DNA from: Trichostrongylus colubriformis
Lineage: Eukaryota > Nematoda > Chromadorea > Rhabditida > Trichostrongylidae
Assembly (NCBI GenBank): GCA_963978905.1
Contig: OZ022256.1
Location: 58,678,646 to 58,742,645 of the forward strand
Direction of reading: 5' to 3'
Length of the DNA stretch: 64,000 nt
Shown here: piece by piece, positions 56,301 through 64,000 of the stretch
How the letters are laid out: each line of letters starts with the position of its first letter
Numbering within the stretch: the first letter of the stretch is position 1
The notes under the pieces: model-generated
What the model saw: only the letters and a program-made list of their open reading frames with translations
What the model was told of the DNA's origin: nothing
Databases searched by the model: none
Made by a program: the position numbers and the translations under genes

Positions 56301-59300
56301 CCAAGCACATTGTCAACCCACTACAATTCGAGATCACCCTGACACCAAGTAACCATAGGATGAGCAACCCACCGCAATAATCTGGATTCCGAAGACCAAT
56401 CGGTCAGCAGCGACAGGACTGGTTGCTGCCCAACCGCACTTATGGAAGGCTATCCTCATATAGGGTATCAATTCCCGTGTTATCATAAGGCATTGTTCTC
56501 TCCGGTACATTTTTGAATAGATGAACTGAATCCAGAATGCCTCGAGGAATTTCCGCGCAAACAGTTGGGTTTCTTGTGCCAACACCTAAATCCTGATTCC
56601 GTCTCCGTCATGTTTTTTACCCCGATGGGCTCCCAGACCACTTGATGTGCATGACCTGGATTTACCGTTAATGTGATCCTTCAATCTCACATGCAGGGGC
56701 CTCGCCATTTTGCCTATGTACTTATCCCCACAACTGTCACAAGTAATTTTTTGGACTACACCTGCGCGATGGTGCAGTCACCTTCCCTACTCGTTGGACA
56801 TACCACACAATGGAGGGTCAAACATAATCGGTCGTAGAGTCGATTATGTGCGAGGCAAGGTTCAAAGACAGTGTTAGGGGTAATATGGGTGACAGGGAAT
56901 ACCAAAAGGGAGCAATCACCGAAAAATTACGGGTTTGAAAGGCCGATGTATGGCGAAATCTCCCGCAAAAGGCGCCCCAGCGGCGGAGGCGGCTCATCAT
57001 GGTAGGCCGCCTTGGTTAGGGCAGCCCGCCTCCTGGCGACTAGCTTCCCCCTGATTGGCTGGGTGAGAGGAGCCAAGGCGAGCGGCGCGGCTGGAGCGAT
57101 CGGGGCGCGCTTTCGTAAACAGAACGTCGCCTATTCTTTTATGATCAGCTGATTACCCTTTTCAGTGTTCTTGTTTTTGCTGCTCACCCGTAGAATCTGC
57201 GCGTTTTTCTTTTCCATTCTTCTTTTCTTTTTCATTAATCTTCACTCTATGTCTTCGCTGGTTTGTAGTTAAAGATGGGATGCCTTTTAAGTTTTCTGTG
57301 TTTTTGCGCATTGATTACCTGGATACGTGCCAATGGCAGAGTTGCCGGGCCACCCGCCTGTTGACGGAATGGTCGTCCACGTCGAAAATCAGTGGTAGCA
57401 AAGTGGTTCTTTTCTCAGGTTTTCGGTCATTTACTTACGTTTTTCCTTCACCTTCGTATCACTGATCGTCTCTCCCGTCATATTCGCCACTTTTTTCGCA
57501 TTTCGTCCGGTTTTTCCCTTACACTTCCTTTTAAATTTAAAAGTGGTACATCTGCAATGGCAACAGTATTTTCAGGACCCGATCTCCTCATATACTTCCT
57601 CATGGCTGTGCTTACTTCATCGGAGCGAATGGCATCACGAAAGGAATTTTCCCTGCACTGCACTGCCACTTTTGGATCCATATGAGGTCCAAGCAGTCTC
57701 GTAGCCATTGAGCGCAGCTATTTCGCATGCCGTTCCAGTGATTCTTTACGCTCCTCATCTCCCATGCACACTTTTGCGGCGGTTCTAAACATGTTCCTAA
57801 CAACAGCTCGCTTAGTTTGAAGGGGATGGGCTGATCGAAAATGCACAATGGTATTTTTGCTGATGGATTTTCTGCACCACTTTGTTGAATGCAGGTCTCC
57901 ACGAATTTTCACATGGATGTTTAAGAAAGGGAGCAAACCTTTGGAAAGTTGTTCTCGTTTCAGTTCTATGTGCTCTGTTTGCCGGTTTAGTAAATCGGAA
58001 CACGAATTCATCTGCTCTTGTGTTAAGCAGATCAAAACAGTCATCAGTGTATCGGCAGTAAAACATAGAGTTTAGTTTCCCGCACAGGCGCTTCTGCTTT
58101 GACATGAAAGCTATTGCCAATATAGGCGCCAATCGTTGTCCTATTGCAATGCCTCTGATCTGCGCAAAATATCTCCCCGACCATCTGGAAAAGCTGCGAT
58201 TGAGGCACTTATGTAGTAGAGCCAGTAGTAGAGCCATGAGTTGTCCTAAGGAGGCACATGCGTATTGATTTCTTTACAATGCTGTTTAGAGGTTCGAAGA
58301 TGGCTTCCATCGCGGCACTGTTGCTTACGTTTGCTTACATATAGTGCTTCTACGTCATGAGATTCCTTCACACAGGTGCTGTTTAGTCGTAGCACATGAA
58401 GATGATGTAGCGGCATTCGGGTAATGGCGAGGTGCGATGGTATGTATTGTCGGAAAAAAATCAGTTTCTGTTTTTTTTGACGATGTGTTTGGCCGGGTAT
58501 TCATAAATCCTTTTATGCGCTGAGGAAGGCGATTCCGCCGAGATATTAGCCAATAAAGGTGTATTAGCAACCTCGTGGATAGTAAAATAGTCAAGAAGTG
58601 TAACAAATTACGCCGAGGTTTATACAAAGCCGCACATAGAAATGACAAAAGTTATTGTTTTTAGATATGATGAGATAGACATTTCTTGAAGGAGCTCCGC
58701 CAGTCCCTTGCGTCCTGAGGCGAATTTCAACCGATAGCGGCTATTCGTACTATTGGCGCCGCGCGTGCGCCGCCGCCAAGAAAGATTCGGCGTAAGGCTA
58801 CATAACACTATAGAGAGCAGAGTGCATATGAATCAAAGAGAATACTGCAAGGTTTCTTTTCGCATCCTATAGATAGGTCCACTCCTGTACTAGAAAAAAC
58901 CTCGGAATTTCAGTTTCGAAAATCCATGTGCATTATGTGCCTTGATTGTCAGAAAGGAAACGCAGAAAATGTGGATACTCGTTTTTTCAGTCTTTCGCTA
59001 TAACCCAATTGCAGTTCGAATTTGCAGTTTGATATTTTTAGCAAACGAAGGAACAAAATTAAAATTTTCGCTCTCCAAGCTCAGGTATATATTACACTTA
59101 AGAAAAACGATAAAAAATGCTGATACGTATTTTCTGCGTTTTCTCTCAAACATTTATGGTGGGCATTGTAATGGAAATGGATCTCATACCTGACACAAAA
59201 GCGGACCGTAGCAGTGCCAGAGCCACCGCACTGTCTTTGTGATTGATCTCTTTCCAGATTTTTGTAAACAAACCCACTGTAGTTCGTTTCCGGTTCTCTC

Positions 59301-59929
59301 GCACGTATTGGAGGGCACTTTCAGCCACGTGAATGAGGACGATACCCTCAGTAGGAGAGTGCTCACTGCATATACCGTTGGTGCCGTTACTACTGACGAT
59401 CAGCTAAACACCTTGATGTAGGCTTCAGTATCGAAATAGCAAGCGCTAGTTCCTGACCTGGACGGTCGCGTCGAACCAACGATTCAAGCCATGACCGCTG
59501 CTACCACCACCGGTGAGGATATGTTTTCCCTGCTGAATGAGATTCCTCTCGTGCGACTGTGAATCAGCATCGCTATTCTGAGCAGAAGCTCCTTTCGTCT
59601 CGTCGTCGTCCAAGCAGACGACGAACAAAGCATCACGGGCCCAAGTGAGCGAAATGCTATTCGTTTCAACTAAATAGGCATGAATTTCACAATTTTCGAT
59701 CCAAGTGCCGACTCATTGAGAAAAATTCATTCCGAAAGGCATCGTACCCACCCTCCTGCATAGCACTCCAGAAGCGCGCCGCTCTATCACGATTACCAAC
59801 TCCTGCAGCACCAACAGCTACGGCAAGTCCTTTCCGTGCTTCAGACATCCGTAATACTTGCCGTAATTGGAAGAAAATATCGGCGAACGGTAGCAGATTG
59901 CCGTCTACCCGTGTATGCACCACAAACGC
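47119..59929 (-). CDS. cha-1: Choline acetyltransferase, copy B (last nine exons with stop)
   Basis: Nine exons run 59929-59713, 59669-59458, 59403-59278, 55910-55810, 55569-55447, 50107-49972, 49886-49827, 48383-48231 and 47325-47119. All junctions are GT-AG, all phases agree, exon lengths match copy A and there are no internal stops. Together they encode 444 residues up to the stop. The catalytic histidine motif reads CSEHS and the exon-11 equivalent has the usual YESAS. The five N-terminal exons seen in copy A should lie beyond position 64000. With the 3' end and polyadenylation signal present, this is the better candidate for the functional gene. Introns carry the same Penelope-like and TTAA-flanked elements as copy A, plus a mariner. 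Confidence 0.92.
48231..48383 (-). CDS. cha-1: cha-1 copy B, exon 13 equivalent
   Basis: It encodes [18 protein letters not shown] and ends FPLSTSQ. It differs from copy A at five of 51 residues. Confidence 0.93.
48928..49118. repeat. Palindromic MITE with G-run and C-run ends
   Basis: The ends GGTCAAATTAAGTCGG plus a run of G, and their complement with a run of C, fold onto each other. The interior arms contain AGCCTAAGCC and CTTCGACG, like the element at 46001. It lies in a stretch (48728-49437) missing from copy A. Confidence 0.75.
49827..49886 (-). CDS. cha-1: cha-1 copy B, exon 12 equivalent
   Basis: This 60-nt exon encodes [13 protein letters not shown] at its end, between TTTTCAG and GTGAGT. 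Confidence 0.9.
49972..50107 (-). CDS. cha-1: cha-1 copy B, exon 11 equivalent
   Basis: It encodes [20 protein letters not shown] and [13 protein letters not shown], with the conserved YESAS serine intact. Confidence 0.93.
51045..51705. repeat. Palindrome derived from a second mariner
   Basis: Arms 51045-51335 and 51345-51705 are inverted copies of a mariner 3' region. The right arm reads LGIETLP, then [14 protein letters not shown] and [18 protein letters not shown], the usual mariner C-terminus. Copy A (3950-4330) keeps only the left arm and the start of the right. Confidence 0.75.
53445..53508. repeat. Strong hairpin, copy B
   Basis: CCATAGCGTTAGAGAC is followed at once by its complement, with further pairing of the flanks. 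The same hairpin, slightly degraded, is at 6150-6215 in copy A. Confidence 0.7.
53681..54579 (-). mobile_element. mariner with perfect 24-bp inverted repeats
   Basis: Positions 53681-53704 and 54556-54579 are exact inverted complements, and TA flanks both sides. The site is empty in copy A near 6525. Minus-strand fragments of transposase are frameshifted, and at 899 bp the element is shorter than a full mariner. The perfect ends suggest the most recent insertion here. Confidence 0.9.
55447..55569 (-). CDS. cha-1: cha-1 copy B, exon 10 equivalent
   Basis: It encodes [16 protein letters not shown] and [15 protein letters not shown], bounded by ATTTCAG and GTAAGT. Confidence 0.92.
55810..55910 (-). 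CDS. cha-1: cha-1 copy B, exon 9 equivalent
   Basis: It encodes [20 protein letters not shown] and ends ASELD plus two bases of the next codon before GTGTGT. Confidence 0.88.
56186..58605 (-). mobile_element. Penelope-like element with GIY-YIG endonuclease, copy B
   Basis: It holds the counterpart of 8020-9650 with a better RT ([26 protein letters not shown]; 58237-57812), a linker with [10 protein letters not shown] and the endonuclease ([20 protein letters not shown] near 56730). The usual ETGR-type motif reads KMAR here. Inverted outer repeats lie at 56190-56320 and 58470-58605. About 700 bp at 56858-57640 are not in copy A. Confidence 0.83.
56858..57480. other. Copy B-only stretch within the Penelope-like element
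   Basis: Copy A has about 90 unrelated bases here. The stretch is GC-rich around 56960-57110 and T-rich after 57120. It interrupts the linker between reverse transcriptase and endonuclease, so it may be an insertion in B, though a deletion in A is also possible. No domain is recognised. Confidence 0.5.
59278..59403 (-). CDS. cha-1: cha-1 copy B, exon 8 equivalent with the catalytic histidine
   Basis: It encodes [20 protein letters not shown] and HVAESALQY; the histidine of SEHS is the family's catalytic base. The donor is GTGGGT as in copy A. Confidence 0.9.
59458..59669 (-). CDS. cha-1: cha-1 copy B, exon 7 equivalent
   Basis: It contains [16 protein letters not shown] and [13 protein letters not shown], and ends at GTCAGG. 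Confidence 0.92.
59713..59929 (-). CDS. cha-1: cha-1 copy B, exon 6 equivalent
   Basis: It starts [15 protein letters not shown] and is followed by a 43-bp intron (59670-59712). Length and phase equal copy A. Confidence 0.9.
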
Positions 59930-60899
59930 CTGAAATGACGCCGTAAATTAACTTGATTCTCCATATTCTCCATAAGAATTTATTTTCTCATATTCTCATA
60001 TTTATATTCACCAAGTGAGCTTCGCGATCCACATCGCGTTATGGGGTACCGACAAGAGGCCGGCTATGGGCACAATGATGTAACAGAAATTTCACAGCAA
60101 CGTGGTTTGGCGGCAATCAATAGATTTTACATTTGTGCTGAGGGGTAGTCCATTAACAGCCTCCACTTCAAAGGCTCATCAAAGCGATGCAGTAGGTATG
60201 CAATAAGCAATGTATGTGATATGCAGTATGCAATATATGTGATATGCATGCAATAAGCTCTACAGAATGTGAGGCTCTGCAATTGTCTCCATCCACTGGT
60301 GTGGTCCATCACATTGCCCGGCCCTTCGTACGAAAACCGATAATTACGACCCATGGCACATGATGCTGCAGTTTTTCATCTTCTGCGACTGTAATCATTC
60401 AGTTCCCATTACTTGTTTTCAGCTCTTTGCTTTGAGATCTATGATTTCGATCGATGTCGACCGATAGACATCATCAGAGTTCTGCAAGGGCGACACTCAC
60501 TGGTGTGGCTCGCTGATCATTCTTCTATGAGGGTATTCACTCAGTGGTATGGTCCATAGGCCGTTTCCAGCCTTTCGCATAAAAACCATTTTTTCAATCA
60601 ATATCCCGATGACGCTCCGTCTTCCGTGATCAGTTGACATTTTTGTCACTCTGGCAGCTTCGAATTGCTTCAGCTTTCTTCGGCGCTCTAGACCGCTCTG
60701 AAACGGTGTTAAATTTTTATGAGTGGGCACGGTCTTGTTGATTGCACGTTCCGCACATTGTAGACCGGCCTCCACCTACTCCAATAACGTGCAACACCGC
60801 CTAGATATCAGTGATCTCTATCGATTTTTTCGCAGTCTCTGAGCTGCTCCTGAGACAACTTATAAACGCTCGTAGTAAACACCACATAAGTTGAGCGTG

Positions 60900-61373
60900 C
60901 TCCGCCAACTGAAGGCGGGTATTCTTCATTTGCTACGAACACCCTTGACTCATTTTAGCCTACCTTTTCCCGACTCCTGAGCTTTTTTGGAAGGAATTAC
61001 AGCAAATTATGATTTTTCATCTGAACACCAAATATTTCACTCACAGTGTGGGAGTCTGAGATGATCCATATGCTGCCTGTTCATCTCTCAGCAAGACCCC
61101 CCCCCCCCCCGCAAGTCTAACTCGAACTGACTTCTCCGCTTATTCTTCAGGTAGTACTGAGTTTCGGGTGCACCGACACAACATGGCACACACACCAAAC
61201 TCCTGGTTCATATATAGGTCATGATGAATTTTCATCTACTACATACACCATTAACTCATTGCTCACCTTATCCCGATTCCTGGGCTCTTTTGGAACAAAT
61301 CAAAGAATTTTGCATCTAAACACTGAACGTTTTAACGCAGACCCCGTCCACGTCCACAGTGGGCGGAGTCTGA
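60900..61373. repeat. Satellite-like unit, copy B, left of the BEL/Pao insertion
   Basis: It matches 11950-12458, including CAAACTCCTGGTTCATATATAGG near 61198. A C-run interrupts it at 61098-61110. Confidence 0.75.
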
Positions 61374-61838
61374 TATTGCGGATATTCCGCGATTTTTTCG
61401 TAGTTTCTTATGTAAACATTGTTTTCAGCTGATATAGCTACGAGGAATTTCTCACGCTGCTGCAAGTTGTTTTGTTTCAGCTTTCGCCTTATCGGCCGTA
61501 CGGTCGCGGAGGCGGATGGAACTCGCGTACAAAAGGGCGATGACATTTTCATCAGCTCATTCGTCGTCGTAACGGTAAGCGCTGCGCGTCACTAATTCAT
61601 TTTATTTATTTGTTTTTCATGTTTTTTATGTGTTGGTCATTTCATAACTGTTTTCGTGCTTTAATTCTTTGTTGTTCATCACATTTCTCTTTTTGCGCCA
61701 TTTTCAGTCATTTTGTTTACTCATTGTTCTTGTTTAATTACCCAAGTTTGAGTCATCAAAGCGCTGTTCGTGTACTGTGGCACCGAAAGTGGCAAGGATA
61801 CAGACAAGCAATCCACTGAACCACCGAGATCGAATTTA
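61374..61838 (+). repeat. 5' LTR of the BEL/Pao element
   Basis: It runs from TATTGCGG to CGAATTTA. Its second half (61621-61838) matches the 3' remnant at 63060-63261. The termini are not the common TG...CA. Confidence 0.8.
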
Positions 61839-62036
61839 TGGTGCATTGTCTATCGGACCAAGAGTAAAGGCGGTACGATTTTTCCATTAATCCTTTTCTA
61901 CATTGGTTTCGTCGGAGAGGCGCAGAGCAAGAGGACAGCGCTTGGTGAGGTCGGATTTTTTTTGACGAAGCTTCAACATTTCATTTTTTGGGTGAATACT
62001 TTCGAGTTTCTTTCGAATTTTTCACTTTTTACAAAT

Positions 62037-63053
62037 ATGTCGGGACCAGCATTCACAAAGTCCCAGATAGCCCTTTTGCCTCGGTCTTGCAATAATTTGG
62101 AGCGCGTTTTTAAAGATAGTGAGCGGGTCATAAAATCAGAACCAGGACTTCAGAGTGACATTGCCATATCAGCGAAAGCGCAAGCGGTAGCGCTCCAGCT
62201 GAATTCTTGCGCAAAATTGGTTCTCGAAGCGCTGAGCTCCTTTACGGCAATGTGTGACTCAATGGTGACTCATTCACGGCGAAACAGGAGAAGCAAGTGG
62301 ACGATTATGTGACGAGGGCACACAACGCAATCGATCTTGCGCAAACAACCGCCATACAATTAGAGTGCAACCGTACGAGCGCCCGAGACCATTAGCAAGC
62401 GCCAGCAAGCTTACATACAGGGCGCGACACCAGGAGAGGTAGGAATTGCGCAAAAATCGTTGCCACCTATTCCCGTACCTTCATTGAACGGTAGACTTTG
62501 GGAATTTCAAAACTTTTGGACTCTCTTCGTGGCGAACGTCCATAATCAACCACTGAGCGAGCTGCGAAAATTCAACTATTTATTGAGAGCGCTGCAGGGA
62601 GAAGCTCGCGAGACCGTGCGCCGCTTTCCTGTCACGGAAGACAATTACGACCATGCCGTCGACCTTTTGTGTAAAAAAATATGGCGACGAAACTAAATTC
62701 GTTACGTATCTGCAGGGGCCCTCAGATAGGGCCAACGCTAACAAGCCAACGATAGCAGCGCAACTTCAGCTCCAGGAAATTATAATCCCAATTATTACGC
62801 AGCTCAAAGCGAGAAGCATACTAGCCGATGGCTCATTTCTAGTGCAAAAGGTGCTTTCAAAATTTTCGGTTGATTTCCAGAGAAAAGTTCTCCAGCGAAG
62901 GGTGAACCCATCGTTGGGGGAAATGCGTGGGTGATGGAAAACAACCTGGCGGACCTTGACGTAATCATATCGATGGAAGAGAAAATAGACGACATGGTGC
63001 GCAGCAAAGCTGAGGAAAGTGTCGCAGTTTCTCGGGAAAATAAGCGTCCTAAA
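62037..63053 (+). pseudogene. BEL/Pao gag (DUF1759-type), frameshifted
   Basis: The frame starts MSGPAFTKSQ at 62037 and shifts near 62260, where the next frame continues DSFTAKQEKQVDDYVTRAHN. A second shift leads into PPIPVPSLNG, FQNFWTLFVANVHNQPLSEL and KFNYLLRALQGEARETV. That block (L--F-G----W--FW--F---VH--PL----KFNYL---L-GEA) is the signature of the Pao gag-type DUF1759 domain. No zinc knuckle or protease follows. Confidence 0.85.
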
Positions 63054-63059
63054 CCTTTT

Positions 63060-63261
63060 GTTTTTTATGTATTACTCATCTCATAACTCTTTTCATGGTG
63101 CTTTGATTCTTTGTTGTTCATCGCATTTCCTTTTTTGCGCTAATTTTAGTTATTGCTTAATCACTCAAGTTTGAGTCGTCAAAGCGCTGTTCGTGTACTG
63201 TGGCACCGAAAGTGGCAAGGGTACAGAGAAGCAATCCACTGAACCACTGAGAGCGAATTTA
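63060..63261 (+). repeat. 3' LTR remnant of the BEL/Pao element
   Basis: It matches 61621-61838 and ends at the same CGAATTTA. About 245 bp of the LTR start is missing because the internal deletion runs into it. Confidence 0.82.
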
Positions 63262-63266
63262 TCTGA

Positions 63267-64000
63267 CATGGTCCAGTAAAGTAGGGTGCAGTGAAGACAT
63301 CTTCTGCACGAGAACCAATATTTTCAATCAGTATCGATCAGTGATGCATGATCTTGTTGAATTTCAACTTTGTGAGGGTACCGATCAAAAATATAGTCCT
63401 TGAGCCGTTCCCAGTTTTCTGCACAGAAACCGATATTTTCAATCAACGTCGTAGCGAAGGCTCCGCCTAAGTGGTCATTTGGCATTATTGCCACCTGAGC
63501 TGTTACACAATACTTCGGTTTTTACCCGCTTCCTAGATCGCTCTAGAGGAGAATTATGTTTCATGTGTGATTTCGATTGCCTGCTCCGCCCATTGTGGGC
63601 GGGTCGCCATTCACTTCAGATATGCTGAAAACAGCCCAGATCTCCTTGACCTCCATCGATTTTTCCTCAGTCTCTACACTGCTTTGGAGCCGGGTTTTAA
63701 ACATTTGTGGTTGGCACCGCCCACTTGGAGCACGCTGCGCCAATCAAAGGTGGGTCTCCCTCGATTGCTACATATACACGGATCTCATCCTAGTCCACCT
63801 TCTCCCGATGTCTGGGCAATTTTGAGACGACTTACAGGATTTTGGCACTGACCCGAGGACAATGCAGCCTACGCCCCGCCTACTGTGGGCGGAGGACGTG
63901 CGCGCTCTGTACGTCTTGGACCATGACCCACCCAGCCGAAACTTGACCTGACCTCCCCACTGTTTTTCTGGTAGAACCAAGAAGCGAGCGGACAGACAAG
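63267..64000. repeat. Satellite-like units, copy B, right of the BEL/Pao insertion
   Basis: It resumes the match to copy A at about 12459 and continues to 13075 at the window end. A segment around 63290-63460 repeats parts of the unit that copy A has only once. Confidence 0.75.

Larger units (their letters stand above)
61374..63261 (+). mobile_element. BEL/Pao LTR retrotransposon, internally deleted
   Basis: The insertion is flanked by TCTGA (61369-61373 and 63262-63266), which occurs once at the empty site 12454-12458 of copy A. It has a 465-bp 5' LTR, a TGG-starting primer-binding site at 61839, a gag region and a 3' LTR that lacks its first half. All of pol (protease, reverse transcriptase, RNase H, integrase) is gone. 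A 5-bp target duplication is usual for BEL/Pao. Confidence 0.88.
47373..64000. repeat. Copy B of the large duplicated segment
   Basis: This is the counterpart of 497-13075, in the same orientation about 47 kb away. It is longer because it carries a mariner (53681-54579), a BEL/Pao element (61374-63261), about 700 bp at 48728-49437 and extra sequence at 56858-57640 that copy A lacks. The match runs off the right edge of the window. Tandem duplication and two uncollapsed haplotypes joined in one scaffold would both look like this. Confidence 0.93.

Noticed and set aside
1..64000. CRISPR arrays, bacterial operons or viral genomes
   Set aside because: No direct-repeat spacer arrays, no compact operons and no viral structural genes. 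Reverse transcriptases belong to CR1, Penelope-like and BEL/Pao elements.

Overview
This 64 kb window is eukaryotic. It is most likely nuclear DNA of a clade V nematode, and a strongylid or hookworm-like worm is my best guess. The reasons are short introns with TTTCAG or TTTTAG acceptors, coding exons that closely match the Caenorhabditis cholinergic proteins CHA-1 and UNC-17 as I remember them, TTAGGC-like motifs, and dense mariner, CR1, BEL/Pao and Penelope-like elements. I found no CRISPR array, no bacterial operon and no virus.

The host content is a cholinergic gene locus on the minus strand, partly present twice. Copy A of choline acetyltransferase (cha-1) has 13 exons between 23146 and 1349. 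All are open, with matching splice phases, and they encode about 556 residues from the N-terminal domain to the LSTSQ motif. Copy B runs from 59929 to 47119. It holds the last nine exons, including the terminal exon with its stop and an AATAAA signal. A vesicular acetylcholine transporter (unc-17/VAChT) pseudogene lies at 34068-31866 on the same strand, upstream of cha-1 copy A. That is the arrangement of the nested locus known from C. elegans and vertebrates, but this transporter copy carries several frameshifts and stops. Copy A ends about 50 bp short of where its terminal exon should be. The 5' part of copy B, and any intact transporter belonging to it, would lie to the right of the window.

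The repeated block is 497-13075 (A) and 47373-64000 (B), collinear across exons and introns. Comparing the copies acts as a transposon clock. A 1.15 kb palindrome (4665-5815) is present only in A. A mariner (53681-54579) and an internally deleted BEL/Pao element (61374-63261) are present only in B. Each has an empty site in the other copy.

Other regions: a satellite-like array at 12000-14910; a full-length CR1-type retrotransposon (17818-21568) inserted inside an older CR1 copy in a cha-1 intron; mariner relics at 24317-25190, 30178-31556, 36679-37559 and 38120-38922; a foldback element with tRNA-like arms at 25395-25865; a nicotinamidase (pnc-1-like) pseudogene at 43008-43438; and several palindromic MITEs. 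The intergenic stretches 25.9-30.2 kb, 34.1-42.3 kb and 43.4-46.0 kb hold repeats but no host gene I recognise.
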